Origin: Nitrospirota bacterium
Lineage (GTDB): Bacteria; Nitrospirota; JACRHL01
Direction of reading: 5' to 3'
NCBI GenBank assembly: GCA_029858285.1
Contig: JAOUFN010000009.1
Location: forward strand, 26,637-90,636
Length of the DNA stretch: 64,000 bases
Position 1 is the stretch's first letter. Every line of letters begins with the position of its first letter. The position numbers and the translations under genes were made by a program. The notes beneath the pieces were generated by a model that saw nothing but the letters and a program-made list of their open reading frames with translations, had not been told where the DNA came from and did no database searches. Shown one piece after another: positions 17,932 to 27,252 of this stretch.

Positions 17932-19065
17932 TTAGCGGGGTGCCGCCACGGCCTGGCCGTCGCGCACCCGTTCGTTGCCGCGGGTGATGACTGTATCGCC
18001 CTCCTTAAGTTCACCCATGGGGCGCACCTCGACGCGGCCGCCGCTGCCATCGCGGCCGGGGGTGACGGGCACGCGCACTGCGGCGCCGTCCACCACTTTC
18101 CAGACCAGAGAGCCGCTGCCGCTGGTGACAACAGCGTCCCGCGGGACAGTGAGGGCAGGTTCGGAGTTGCCGACGCCAAAGGTCACGCTGGCGAGCATTC
18201 CCGCAAACAGTTTGCCGCCCTTGTTGCTGACGGCCACCTCCACCGGAAAGGTGCGGCTTTTGGGGTCGCCCTCCGGGATGACCGCCTGCACGGTGCCGGA
18301 AAATTCTCCTCCCTCGGTACTCACCGGCACCTTGTCGCCCACGCGGATGCGGCCCACGATGTGTTCCGGTACCCACACCCGCACGCGGATGCGTCCCATT
18401 TCCACCAGCCGCACGATGCCGCCCCCGGCGGGCACCCATTCCCCCGCCTGCGCCAGTTCTGCCGCCACGACACCGGAAAACGGCGCGCGCACGGTGGACT
18501 GCTCCATCAGATACGTCAGGCGTTCCACCTCGGTTTCGCTCTCCGCCAGTTCCTGCTGGGCGCGGGCCACATTGCGCTGGCGGGCTGCTACCAGATCGGT
18601 GCTCACCGCCTCCTGGGGGAGCAGGGCCAGGGCCACCTTGAGGTCGGATTCATCCTGGCTGAGCCCCACGCGCGCAGCCTCGGCACGGGCCCGGGCCTGC
18701 CGAAGGCCGATGTCGGTAAGGGTGGTGTCGAGCTTCAGCAGCGGTGCCCCCTGCTGTACCCGGTCGCCGGTGCGTACCAGGAGTTCCACCGCGCGGGCCG
18801 CCACTACCGAGGCCACGGTACTGGTCTGGAATGATTCGGCGGTGCCCACCAGTGTGGCGCCTTCGCGTACGGACTGGCGGGTGACCTTGTCCACCTGAAC
18901 CGTGGCCGGGGGCGGCCCAGCGGCCCCCTTGGGGGGGGGTTGCGCGGCCGGTACGCCCGGCATCAGCAACAACCCCGCGGCCAGCAGGAGAACCGGCAGA
19001 CGGGCAGAGGTGGGAAAGGTTCGGCCGTGTGGGCCGCCGAGGTCGGTGTTCGATCGGGTGCTCAT
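17932..19065 (-). CDS. Periplasmic adaptor subunit of RND efflux pump
   Basis: A 377-residue membrane-fusion protein linking the permease to an outer-membrane channel. A hydrophobic leader (LPVLLLAAGLLLMPGVPAA) is followed by the barrel-sandwich half-motif VVAARAVELLVRTGDRVQQG, a helical hairpin rich in Ala/Glu/Arg (about residues 95-150), the returning lipoyl half VRAPFSGVVAAELAQAGEWV, then beta-barrel and membrane-proximal domains. No lipobox Cys follows the leader, so it is likely a signal-anchored or soluble form. ATG 19065 is chosen; a GTG at 19098 would add 11 residues and lacks a better ribosome site. It is the first gene of the efflux pair. Confidence 0.93.
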   Translation of the reverse strand: MSTRSNTDLGGPHGRTFPTSARLPVLLLAAGLLLMPGVPAAQPPPKGAAGPPPATVQVDKVTRQSVREGATLVGTAESFQTSTVASVVAARAVELLVRTGDRVQQGAPLLKLDTTLTDIGLRQARARAEAARVGLSQDESDLKVALALLPQEAVSTDLVAARQRNVARAQQELAESETEVERLTYLMEQSTVRAPFSGVVAAELAQAGEWVPAGGGIVRLVEMGRIRVRVWVPEHIVGRIRVGDKVPVSTEGGEFSGTVQAVIPEGDPKSRTFPVEVAVSNKGGKLFAGMLASVTFGVGNSEPALTVPRDAVVTSGSGSLVWKVVDGAAVRVPVTPGRDGSGGRVEVRPMGELKEGDTVITRGNERVRDGQAVAAPR

Positions 19066-19243
19066 GGAACTGTCAACGCTAAGGGCCGGGTTGCCCACAA
19101 GTCAAGGGAGAAGGGAGGATGCGGGGCGCTCACCCGGAAGGGGGTGGGGGAGGTATCGTGGGGGGAAATGGTGTAGAATGAGGCCCCCGTCGTACGAACA
19201 ATATGCCGGCCCCGCCGGGGCCGGGTGTGTGGACAGGAAACGC

Positions 19244-20530
19244 ATGAAAGTTCTGCTCGTGGGAGGCGGTGGTCGCGAACACGCCATGGCGTGGAAGCTG
19301 GCCCATAGCCCCCGACTGGAAAAACTCTATGTGGCCCCCGGCAATCCGGGCATCGCCCACATTGCCGAGTGTGTGGACATTGCCGCCGACGCCATCGACG
19401 AATTGTTGTCGTTTGCCACCCGCGAGGCCATCGATCTGACCGTGGTCGGCCCCGAGGTGCCCCTTACCATGGGTATCGTCGATCGTTTTGCCGAGGCTGG
19501 CCTGAAGGTGTTCGGCCCCTCCCGCGAGGCGGCCAGGCTGGAGGGCTCCAAGGCCTTTTCCAAGGAGATGATGACCCGTTTCGGCATCCCCACCGCAGCC
19601 GCCCACGCCTTTACCGAATCGGCACCGGCCCTCACCTATCTGGCCGACATGACTGCCCCCTACGTCATCAAGGCCGACGGGCTGGCCGCGGGCAAGGGGG
19701 TGATCATCGCCGAGACACTGGAACAGGCCCAGCACGCCGTTCGCGAGATCCTCGACGAACGGGTGTTTGGAGCCGCCGGGGCCCGGGTGGTGATTGAGGA
19801 ATTCCTTGTCGGCGAGGAGGTGTCGTACCTGGCGTTCACCGATGGCGAGCATATCGTGCCCATGGTCAGCGCCCAGGATCACAAGCGGATTTTTGATGGC
19901 GACAAGGGGCCGAACACCGGCGGCATGGGAGCCTATTCCCCCGCGCCGGTAATGACCCCGGAACTGGAGACAGCGGCCTTCGAGCAGGTGCTCCGACCGA
20001 TGATCGACGGTATGCGCGGCATGGGGGTCCCCTACAAGGGCATCCTTTACGCCGGGCTGATGATCACCCCCAAGGGGATCAAGGTGCTGGAGTTTAATTG
20101 CCGTTTCGGTGATCCGGAAACACAACCGATCCTGTCGCGGCTGGACAGTGATCTATTGGACATCTGCCTGGCCAGCGTCAACGGCACCCTCGACCAGACC
20201 GATGTAACCTGGTCTTCCGATGCTGCTGTGTGTGTGGTGATGGCCTCCGCCGGTTACCCGGAAACCTCTACCCGCGGCTGCGAGATCACTGGTATCGAGG
20301 ACGCCGAAGGGTACGACGGCGTCAATGTGTTTCACGCCGGCACCGCCCGCCAGAACGGCAAACTGGTGACAGCGGGGGGGAGAGTGCTGGGGGTGACGGC
20401 CCGGAGCAAGACCGTCCGCAAGGCCATTGATCTGGCCTACAATGCGGTGGCGCGGGTGCGTTTTGAGGGTATGCAGTTCCGACGTGACATCGGTGCCCGG
20501 GCCATCCGCCGGGGTGGTAGCAGGAAGTAA
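19244..20530 (+). CDS. purD: Phosphoribosylamine-glycine ligase
   Basis: A 428-residue ATP-grasp enzyme for the second step of purine synthesis, joining glycine to phosphoribosylamine. The N-terminus MKVLLVGGGGREHAMAWKL and PGNPGIAHIAE are diagnostic. The ATP-grasp lid and core follow with YVIKADGLAAGKGVIIAE, VVIEEFLVGEEVSYLAFTDG and the metal-binding VLEFNCRFGDPETQ. Length matches the family. ATG 19244 follows AGGAAAC. A possible -10 TAGAAT is at 19174-19179. purE follows 68 bases downstream, so the two are probably co-transcribed. Confidence 0.98.
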   Translation: MKVLLVGGGGREHAMAWKLAHSPRLEKLYVAPGNPGIAHIAECVDIAADAIDELLSFATREAIDLTVVGPEVPLTMGIVDRFAEAGLKVFGPSREAARLEGSKAFSKEMMTRFGIPTAAAHAFTESAPALTYLADMTAPYVIKADGLAAGKGVIIAETLEQAQHAVREILDERVFGAAGARVVIEEFLVGEEVSYLAFTDGEHIVPMVSAQDHKRIFDGDKGPNTGGMGAYSPAPVMTPELETAAFEQVLRPMIDGMRGMGVPYKGILYAGLMITPKGIKVLEFNCRFGDPETQPILSRLDSDLLDICLASVNGTLDQTDVTWSSDAAVCVVMASAGYPETSTRGCEITGIEDAEGYDGVNVFHAGTARQNGKLVTAGGRVLGVTARSKTVRKAIDLAYNAVARVRFEGMQFRRDIGARAIRRGGSRK

Positions 20531-20598
20531 ACCGGCGCCCGGTGCGCGCCCGAGGTGGCGGCGTCGGCTTGCCCGGCAACGCAGGAGATTTTTTTGTC

Positions 20599-21132
20599 AT
20601 GACGAAGCAGCCCGCCCCCAATGACAGACCCATTGTTGGCATCGTGATGGGGTCCGATTCCGACTGGCCGGTGATGGAGCAGGCGGCCAAAGCCCTGGAC
20701 CAGTTCGGCGTGTCCTGGGAGGCGACGGTGGCCTCTGCCCATCGCACCCCGGAACGGGTGCGTGCCTGGGTGGATGCGGCCCGCCACAAAAATTACCACG
20801 CCATCATCGTCGGCGCCGGGGCTGCGGCCCATCTGGGTGGAGTGATCGCCGCCGAGTGCAACATCCCGGTGATTGGCGTGCCCATCGAGGCCACCAGCCT
20901 GAACGGTCTGGACGCCCTGCTCTCCATTGTGCAGATGCCCGGCGGTGTGCCGGTGGCGTGCATGGCCGTGGGGAAGGCAGGCGCCAAAAACGCCGGAGTG
21001 TTCGCGGCGCAGATTATCGGTCGCAGCAACACCGAGGTGGCGGCGCGTCTGGAGATCTATCGCGAGGAGATGGTGCGCGAGGTCGAAGCCAAGGCCGCAG
21101 CTCTTGAACGCCGCATCGCCCAGGGACAATAA
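20599..21132 (+). CDS. purE: N5-carboxyaminoimidazole ribonucleotide mutase
   Basis: A 177-residue class I PurE that moves the carboxyl group from N5-CAIR to give 4-carboxy-AIR in purine synthesis. The motif IVGIVMGSDSDWPVM holds the phosphate-binding GSxSD; SAHRTPERV carries the catalytic His; IVGAGAAAHLGGVIAA and VIGVPIEATSLNGLDALLSI are family core strands. ATG 20599 is supported by AGGAG eleven bases earlier. Class I enzymes need PurK to make N5-CAIR; purK is not in this window. Confidence 0.97.
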   Translation: MTKQPAPNDRPIVGIVMGSDSDWPVMEQAAKALDQFGVSWEATVASAHRTPERVRAWVDAARHKNYHAIIVGAGAAAHLGGVIAAECNIPVIGVPIEATSLNGLDALLSIVQMPGGVPVACMAVGKAGAKNAGVFAAQIIGRSNTEVAARLEIYREEMVREVEAKAAALERRIAQGQ

Positions 21133-21148
21133 CCGGGCCGCGACCGTA

Positions 21149-21772
21149 TTGCCGTGCCGTATCGCCATCCGCGCCACCGGAGCGGTGGAGTTGGCTCTCG
21201 CGGTGCTGCGACAGGGGGGCGTGGTGGCCTATCCTACCGAACATTTTTACGCCCTCGCTTGCGACCCGTGGAATGCTGCCGCTGTGTCCCGCCTGTTTGT
21301 AGTCAAGGGCCGCCCGGACAACAAGCCCCTGTTGCTTGGTATTGCCGACCGTGCCGCGCTGACAAGCTTGTCCAGTGCCGTGCCCGATGCCGCCCGGCGG
21401 CTGGTGGAGGAGTGGCCGCAAGGGGTAACTTTGGTGGTTCCGGCGGTATCGGCACTTCCAGCGGGAGTCACGGCGGGGACTGGCACTGTGGGGGTGCGTT
21501 TGTTGCCGGAATCATTCGCGGCGGAATTGATCCGGACGGCGGGTGGTGCGCTGCCCGCTACCAGTGCCAACCAGTCCGGGGCTGGTGCAACCGGCGATCC
21601 GGACGTGGTGGCGCGGTTGCCGGGGGTGGATTTGTTGCTGGACGGGGGGATTTTGCCAGCGGGTAGCTGGTCCACCATCGTGGATGTGCGCGCCACACCA
21701 TGGCGGGTGTTGCGGGAGGGGCAATGCCCGATTGCGGTGGTGGCGGGCTACGGGGCTCTTGCTCAGGGCTGA
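21149..21772 (+). CDS. YrdC/Sua5-domain protein (TsaC-like)
   Basis: About 207 residues with a single YrdC domain. TsaC/Sua5 makes threonylcarbamoyl-AMP for the t6A modification of ANN-reading tRNAs. Visible landmarks are GGVVAYPTEHFYALACDP, LFVVKGRPDNKPLLLGI (KxR region), PQGVTLVVPA, VGVRLLP and PATSANQSG (SxN nucleotide motif). The first motif reads PTEHFYAL where most members have PTDTVYGL, so a key Thr is replaced by His. No Sua5-type C-terminal extension is present. The start is uncertain: TTG 21149 leaves 16 bases after purE; GTG 21185 would trim twelve residues of plausible domain sequence. A general YciO-like role is the alternative. Confidence 0.82.
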   Translation: MPCRIAIRATGAVELALAVLRQGGVVAYPTEHFYALACDPWNAAAVSRLFVVKGRPDNKPLLLGIADRAALTSLSSAVPDAARRLVEEWPQGVTLVVPAVSALPAGVTAGTGTVGVRLLPESFAAELIRTAGGALPATSANQSGAGATGDPDVVARLPGVDLLLDGGILPAGSWSTIVDVRATPWRVLREGQCPIAVVAGYGALAQG

Positions 21773-21786
21773 TGAAGGAGACAGGT

Positions 21787-22434
21787 ATGTTCACCGGAAT
21801 TGTCGAGGAACTAGGCAGTGTGCGCCGGGCGGCGGAAACCCCCGGTGGCAGGACGCTGGAAATTGCCTGCGCCACGCTGCTGGAAGGGGGCAAAATTGGC
21901 GACTCCATCATGGTCAACGGGGCCTGCCTTACCGTCACCCGGATGGAGGAGGGTGGTGTTTTCAGCGCTGATGTGTCGACGGAAACCCTGCGGGTAACCA
22001 CGCTGGGGGGGCTGCGTACCGGTTCTGCCGTCAATCTGGAGCGGGCCATGGCTCTGGGGGGACGTCTGGGGGGACATTTGGTGAGTGGCCACGTGGACGC
22101 GGTGGGGCATGTGCGTTCGGTGCGGCCGGTGGGTGAGGCGGTGGAAATCTGGTTCGATGTGCCTTCCACTGTGCTGGACCTGACGGTGGTCAAAGGGTCG
22201 CTGGCGGTGGAGGGAGTCAGTCTTACGGTGAATGCCCTGGACGCGGGGGGCTGTTCGGTGATGATCATCCCCCACACTGCTGCAAATACCACACTGCTAA
22301 AGATCCGCCCCGGTGGAGGGGTGAACCTGGAGGCCGATTTGATCGGCAAGTACGTCGCCCGCCTGCTCGGTGGCTATCGGGAGGAAACCGGGGCAGTGGG
22401 AGGGATCTCCGAGGCGACACTGCACCTGCTCTGA
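21787..22434 (+). CDS. ribE: Riboflavin synthase, alpha chain
   Basis: A 215-residue enzyme that dismutates two 6,7-dimethyl-8-ribityllumazine molecules to riboflavin. It contains the expected internal duplication: the first half starts MFTGIVEELGSVRR with VNGACLTVTRME and SADVSTETLRVT; the second half has LVSGHVDAVGHV, VEGVSLTVNAL and MIIPHTAANTTL. AAGGAGA just before ATG 21787 is a good ribosome site. ribD and ribBA-ribH are not in the window; the gene lies between a YrdC gene and ispH. Confidence 0.97.
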   Translation: MFTGIVEELGSVRRAAETPGGRTLEIACATLLEGGKIGDSIMVNGACLTVTRMEEGGVFSADVSTETLRVTTLGGLRTGSAVNLERAMALGGRLGGHLVSGHVDAVGHVRSVRPVGEAVEIWFDVPSTVLDLTVVKGSLAVEGVSLTVNALDAGGCSVMIIPHTAANTTLLKIRPGGGVNLEADLIGKYVARLLGGYREETGAVGGISEATLHLL

Positions 22435-22508
22435 GGGGGATGCAGCGGGTGAAGGCGGGTAAAACGCGTTCGCGACGGCGTTGTGTCTGGTAAACTATTC
22501 GGTCAACC

Positions 22509-23483
22509 ATGGGAGCCCGCGGCATGCAATCTCAGGCCCAACCTTCGATGCACGGAATGCACTTGATGCTCGCCAGTCCGCGCGGATTCTGCGCCGGAGT
22601 GGAGCGGGCCATCGAGATTGTGGAGCGGGCCCTGGAGTTGTTTCCGCTGCCGGTTTATGTGCGTCACGAGATTGTCCACAACCGGTATGTGGTGGACGGC
22701 CTGCGTGACAAAGGGGCGGTGTTCGTGGAGGAGTTGGGCGAGGTGCCGAACGGAGCCACGGTGATTTTTTCCGCCCATGGTGTTGCGCAGGCGGTTGTGG
22801 AAGAAGCGGCACTACGTGGCCTCCGGGTGATTGATGCCACCTGCCCACTGGTGACCAAGGTGCATCTGGAGGTGTTGCGTCACCGCCGCGAGGGGCGCGA
22901 GGTAGTCCTGATCGGCCACGCCGGGCACCCCGAGGTGCTGGGCACCATGGGGCAGGCGCCGGGCGGCGTGCTGCTCATCTCCACTGTCGCTGACGTGGCC
23001 ACCCTTGTGGTGAGGAACCCGAAACGGCTGGCCTTTGTCACCCAGACGACCCTCAGTGTGGACGACACCCGGGGTGTGGTGGCGGCCCTCAAGGTGCGCT
23101 TTCCGGATATTTCCGGTCCCGCCCGCGAGGACATTTGTTACGCCACCCAAAATCGCCAGGATGCGGTCAAGCGTCTGGCCGACGGAGTGGAAGTTGTGCT
23201 GGTGATCGGCGCCCCCAACTCGTCCAACTCCAACCGGCTGCGCGAGGTGGCCCAGACCATGGGGCGGCGCGCCTATTTGATTGAGCGTGCCGCTGATGTG
23301 CGGGCGGAATGGTTCGCGAACCGCCCTGCAGTGGGCATTACCGCAGGCGCCAGTGCCCCGGAAGTGCTGGTGCAGGAGGTGGTGGAGCGGCTGCGGGAAC
23401 TGGGCCATGCCGTGTCGGTGCAGGTCATGCCAGGACCTGCGGAGGATGTGGTGTTCGTGTTGCCGCCGGAACTCATCGTTTGA
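22509..23483 (+). CDS. ispH: 4-hydroxy-3-methylbut-2-enyl diphosphate reductase
   Basis: A 324-residue iron-sulfur enzyme for the last step of the non-mevalonate isoprenoid pathway, giving IPP and DMAPP. All three cluster cysteines are present: [23 protein letters not shown] and [10 protein letters not shown]. The catalytic EEL-like segment and [16 protein letters not shown], which binds the diphosphate, are intact. Family members usually start a few residues before [11 protein letters not shown] 22509, 22524 and 22545 are all possible; the first is used here. The stop lies two bases before the JAMM peptidase start, so the pair is coupled. Confidence 0.97.
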   Translation: MGARGMQSQAQPSMHGMHLMLASPRGFCAGVERAIEIVERALELFPLPVYVRHEIVHNRYVVDGLRDKGAVFVEELGEVPNGATVIFSAHGVAQAVVEEAALRGLRVIDATCPLVTKVHLEVLRHRREGREVVLIGHAGHPEVLGTMGQAPGGVLLISTVADVATLVVRNPKRLAFVTQTTLSVDDTRGVVAALKVRFPDISGPAREDICYATQNRQDAVKRLADGVEVVLVIGAPNSSNSNRLREVAQTMGRRAYLIERAADVRAEWFANRPAVGITAGASAPEVLVQEVVERLRELGHAVSVQVMPGPAEDVVFVLPPELIV

Positions 23484-23485
23484 TA

Positions 23486-24115
23486 ATGTCCCAAGCCTTT
23501 TCCCCCCCCCGCTTTGTTATCTCCCGGTTGGTACTGGATGCGGTGTACCGGCATTGCGAGTTCGCCTATCCGGAGGAGGCCTGCGGCATCATTGTTGGCC
23601 CCGAAGGGAGACCGACCGGGGATCGCTTTTGCCCTTGCACCAACATTCAGAACCGACTGCATCGGGGCGACCCCTCTGCATACCCGAGGGATGCTCGTAG
23701 CGCCTACCGTATTGATCCGGCAGAGCTGTTCACTTTGACTCGCGACTGCCGTGCCTGCGATGAACACTTCAAGGCGGTGGTGCACTCCCATGCCGATGTG
23801 GGGGCCTATTTTTCCGACGAGGACCAACGGCAGGCGGCTCCCCAGATGCCTTTGTCGGTCGCAGCGTTTGCCCGTGGCGAGGGATGTACCGAGGCGGATG
23901 TGCTGGAGGAACTGGCCGCGGGGCGGCTGGTGGCAGACGATGTGGGGCGGGTAGTTGCCCGCGTGCCCACCTACCCGGAACTGGTGTATCTGGTGGTGGA
24001 CGTGACCCGGAACCGTGCTCGCGGTGTGCGCGGCTTTTTCTGGAGCCCCCGGGATCGCACCTATGTGGAAACCCAGGTTAGGGTATCGTCCGCCACGGAG
24101 GATGAAGTTGCATGA
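23486..24115 (+). CDS. JAMM/MPN-type zinc metallopeptidase (M67 family)
   Basis: A 209-residue protein with a complete JAMM motif. The catalytic Glu is in YPEEACGIIVG; the zinc ligands are in HSHADVGAYFSDED, reading HxH, seven residues, S, two residues, D. Such peptidases remove ubiquitin-like proteins or act as Mec-type enzymes that trim a sulfur-carrier protein in cysteine synthesis. Here there is no sulfur carrier, E1-like or cysM gene nearby; it lies two bases after ispH and overlaps the next gene by four. The C-terminal 60 residues (RVPTYPELVYLVVDVTRNRA) match the usual second part of prokaryotic Mec-like proteins. The substrate is unknown. Confidence 0.88.
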   Translation: MSQAFSPPRFVISRLVLDAVYRHCEFAYPEEACGIIVGPEGRPTGDRFCPCTNIQNRLHRGDPSAYPRDARSAYRIDPAELFTLTRDCRACDEHFKAVVHSHADVGAYFSDEDQRQAAPQMPLSVAAFARGEGCTEADVLEELAAGRLVADDVGRVVARVPTYPELVYLVVDVTRNRARGVRGFFWSPRDRTYVETQVRVSSATEDEVA

Positions 24116-25770
24116 CGGTGAGGATGTCGGCGAGAGCGGTGCTGCGCACGGGACTGCTGGCAGGTGTGCTGGCCGGTGTATTCATGGGATGGCTGGCGGG
24201 AGTGTTCCCGGAGGCGCCGTCAGCATGGGCACAGGAGGGCGGTGCAGTGCCCACCGATGGTGGGGAGGATTCGGGCCTGAAGAGCGTCGGTGCGCCAGAC
24301 ACTGACAGCGGTGCCAATCTGGAGTCTGACACAGAAATTTCCGGGGAAACCTCCGGGGAAACCTCCGATCCCAGCGCCCCAGCCGCGCCATTTCGCTCTG
24401 CCGCTCCGGTACCTCCCGCACCTTCGGTATATCGGGATTTTGGTGACCACTATGTGCGGCACGGCATGCTGGAGGAGGCAGAAGAGGCCTACCGCAAGGC
24501 TGTGTCCCAATCTCCCCGCGACGTGTCGTTGCAGCTCAAACTGGGGGAGGTGCTGCAGTCTCGCGGCAACCTGGAGGAGGCGATCTCCGTGTTCCGCCGC
24601 GCCTACGAGATTGATTCCAACTCGGTTGAAGTCGTGGAGCGGCTTGGTGGCGCGGAACTTGATTCGGGGGATTTCAAGGCGGCGGATGTGCTGTTCCGGC
24701 GCCTGATCAAGATGGATTCCCATAACCCGGGAGGGCGCGTTGCCTTGGGCACGCTGCTGCTGCGGCAGGGGCACGGAGATGCCGCACGGGAACAGTTCGA
24801 CGCGGCGGCGGTGATCAATCCGGCCGAACCGAACACCTATTTTCAGGTCGGCAACGCCTACCTGGACGCGGGGGAGCCAGACAAAGCCGTCGTCTGGTTC
24901 CGGCGCAGCATCGAACGCGACCCGAACCGGGCGCTGGTGCACAACAATCTGGGCAACGCGTTGCAGGTCGCTGGAAAACTTGACGAGGCGGCTCAGGAGT
25001 ACGGTCGGTCCGTCAGCCTGGATTCCGGGGATCCGGACTATCATTTCAGCCTGGGGGCGGTGGAGGCTGCGCTTGGCAATGTGGACGCCTCCATTGCGGC
25101 CTACCGGCACGTGCTGGAAATCAACGACCACTATCCCGAAGCGCAGAACAACCAGGGCGCAAATTTCCTGCATATCGGCTCCTACGCCATGGCGGAAGGT
25201 CACTTTCGTATGGCTGCGGAGCAAACGCCGGACAGTCCGGTGCCACACAACAACCTGTGCGTTACCTACCTCGCCTGGGGTCGCGCAGACGACGCGGAAT
25301 CGGCTTGCCAGGATGCACTGGAACTGGACCCGGGCCACCGGGACGCGGGTTTTAACCTGTTGCAGGTGTTGGTGAACAAGGGCAAACTGCGAGAAGTGGT
25401 TGGCAAGGGCGAAAAACTGCTGTCCAGTGCTGAACCGGACGCCACCACGGAACGTGCGGAGATTCTCACCACCATCTCTGCCGCTTACTATGGACTGGGG
25501 GATCCGGAGGAGGCACTGGCTGCTGCAACCCGTGCGGTGGAGGCAGACCCCAAGTTGGCGCGTGCCCACTACAATCTGGGGCAGGCGCTGGCCCGTCAGG
25601 GGCTGCTTGAGCGTGCCGCACTTGCCTTCAAGCAGGCCACCGACCTGGACACGAGTGACCGTGAGGCGTTTCGGCGGCTGGGGGAGGTTTACCGCAGGCT
25701 GGGCCAGGATCGGGAGGCGGAGGCGGCCTTCTTTCGGGCAGAGGGAGGTGTTGCAGCCCCCGCTCACTGA
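24112..25770 (+). CDS. Exported tetratricopeptide-repeat protein
   Basis: A 552-residue protein. A hydrophobic leader (TGLLAGVLAGVFMGWLAGVF, then AWA-QE) suggests export or membrane anchoring. Residues 40-105 are acidic and Ser/Pro-rich, a linker containing a short GETSGETS duplication. From about 110 to the end, roughly a dozen TPR units run without break, with typical W/Y-LG-A-Y/F-P spacing (for example YFQVGNAYLDAGEPDKAVVW and HNNLGNALQVAGKLDEAAQE). TPR arrays dock other proteins; no catalytic domain is present. ATG 24112 overlaps the peptidase stop (ATGA). A role in envelope complex assembly is inference. Confidence 0.88.
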   Translation: MTVRMSARAVLRTGLLAGVLAGVFMGWLAGVFPEAPSAWAQEGGAVPTDGGEDSGLKSVGAPDTDSGANLESDTEISGETSGETSDPSAPAAPFRSAAPVPPAPSVYRDFGDHYVRHGMLEEAEEAYRKAVSQSPRDVSLQLKLGEVLQSRGNLEEAISVFRRAYEIDSNSVEVVERLGGAELDSGDFKAADVLFRRLIKMDSHNPGGRVALGTLLLRQGHGDAAREQFDAAAVINPAEPNTYFQVGNAYLDAGEPDKAVVWFRRSIERDPNRALVHNNLGNALQVAGKLDEAAQEYGRSVSLDSGDPDYHFSLGAVEAALGNVDASIAAYRHVLEINDHYPEAQNNQGANFLHIGSYAMAEGHFRMAAEQTPDSPVPHNNLCVTYLAWGRADDAESACQDALELDPGHRDAGFNLLQVLVNKGKLREVVGKGEKLLSSAEPDATTERAEILTTISAAYYGLGDPEEALAAATRAVEADPKLARAHYNLGQALARQGLLERAALAFKQATDLDTSDREAFRRLGEVYRRLGQDREAEAAFFRAEGGVAAPAH

Positions 25771-25896
25771 GGGCGAGGGCAGTGACACTGCGGCGGGCTC
25801 CTTGTGGAAGTTCGCCGGGAGTGTTCTAGTAGGGATGGCCGACAAGGGCCACGGGGCGGCTGCGGCAGCGCAGAGCACTTGATTTTTTTGGTGTAA

Positions 25897-27195
<1,299 letters not shown>

Positions 27196-27252
27196 GGGGA
27201 CTCGTTCGGCGCGTCGGCGGGAGTCGGCGCGCCAGATTGGCCGGATGCCGGG

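Noticed and set aside
16663..18834. Long plus-strand open frame opposite the RND permease and adaptor (723 codons)
   Set aside because: It is His/Gly/Ala-rich with no domain and is a shadow of two clear genes.
19174..19179. TAGAAT as a purD promoter
   Set aside because: No -35 box at a suitable distance; recorded only as a possible -10.
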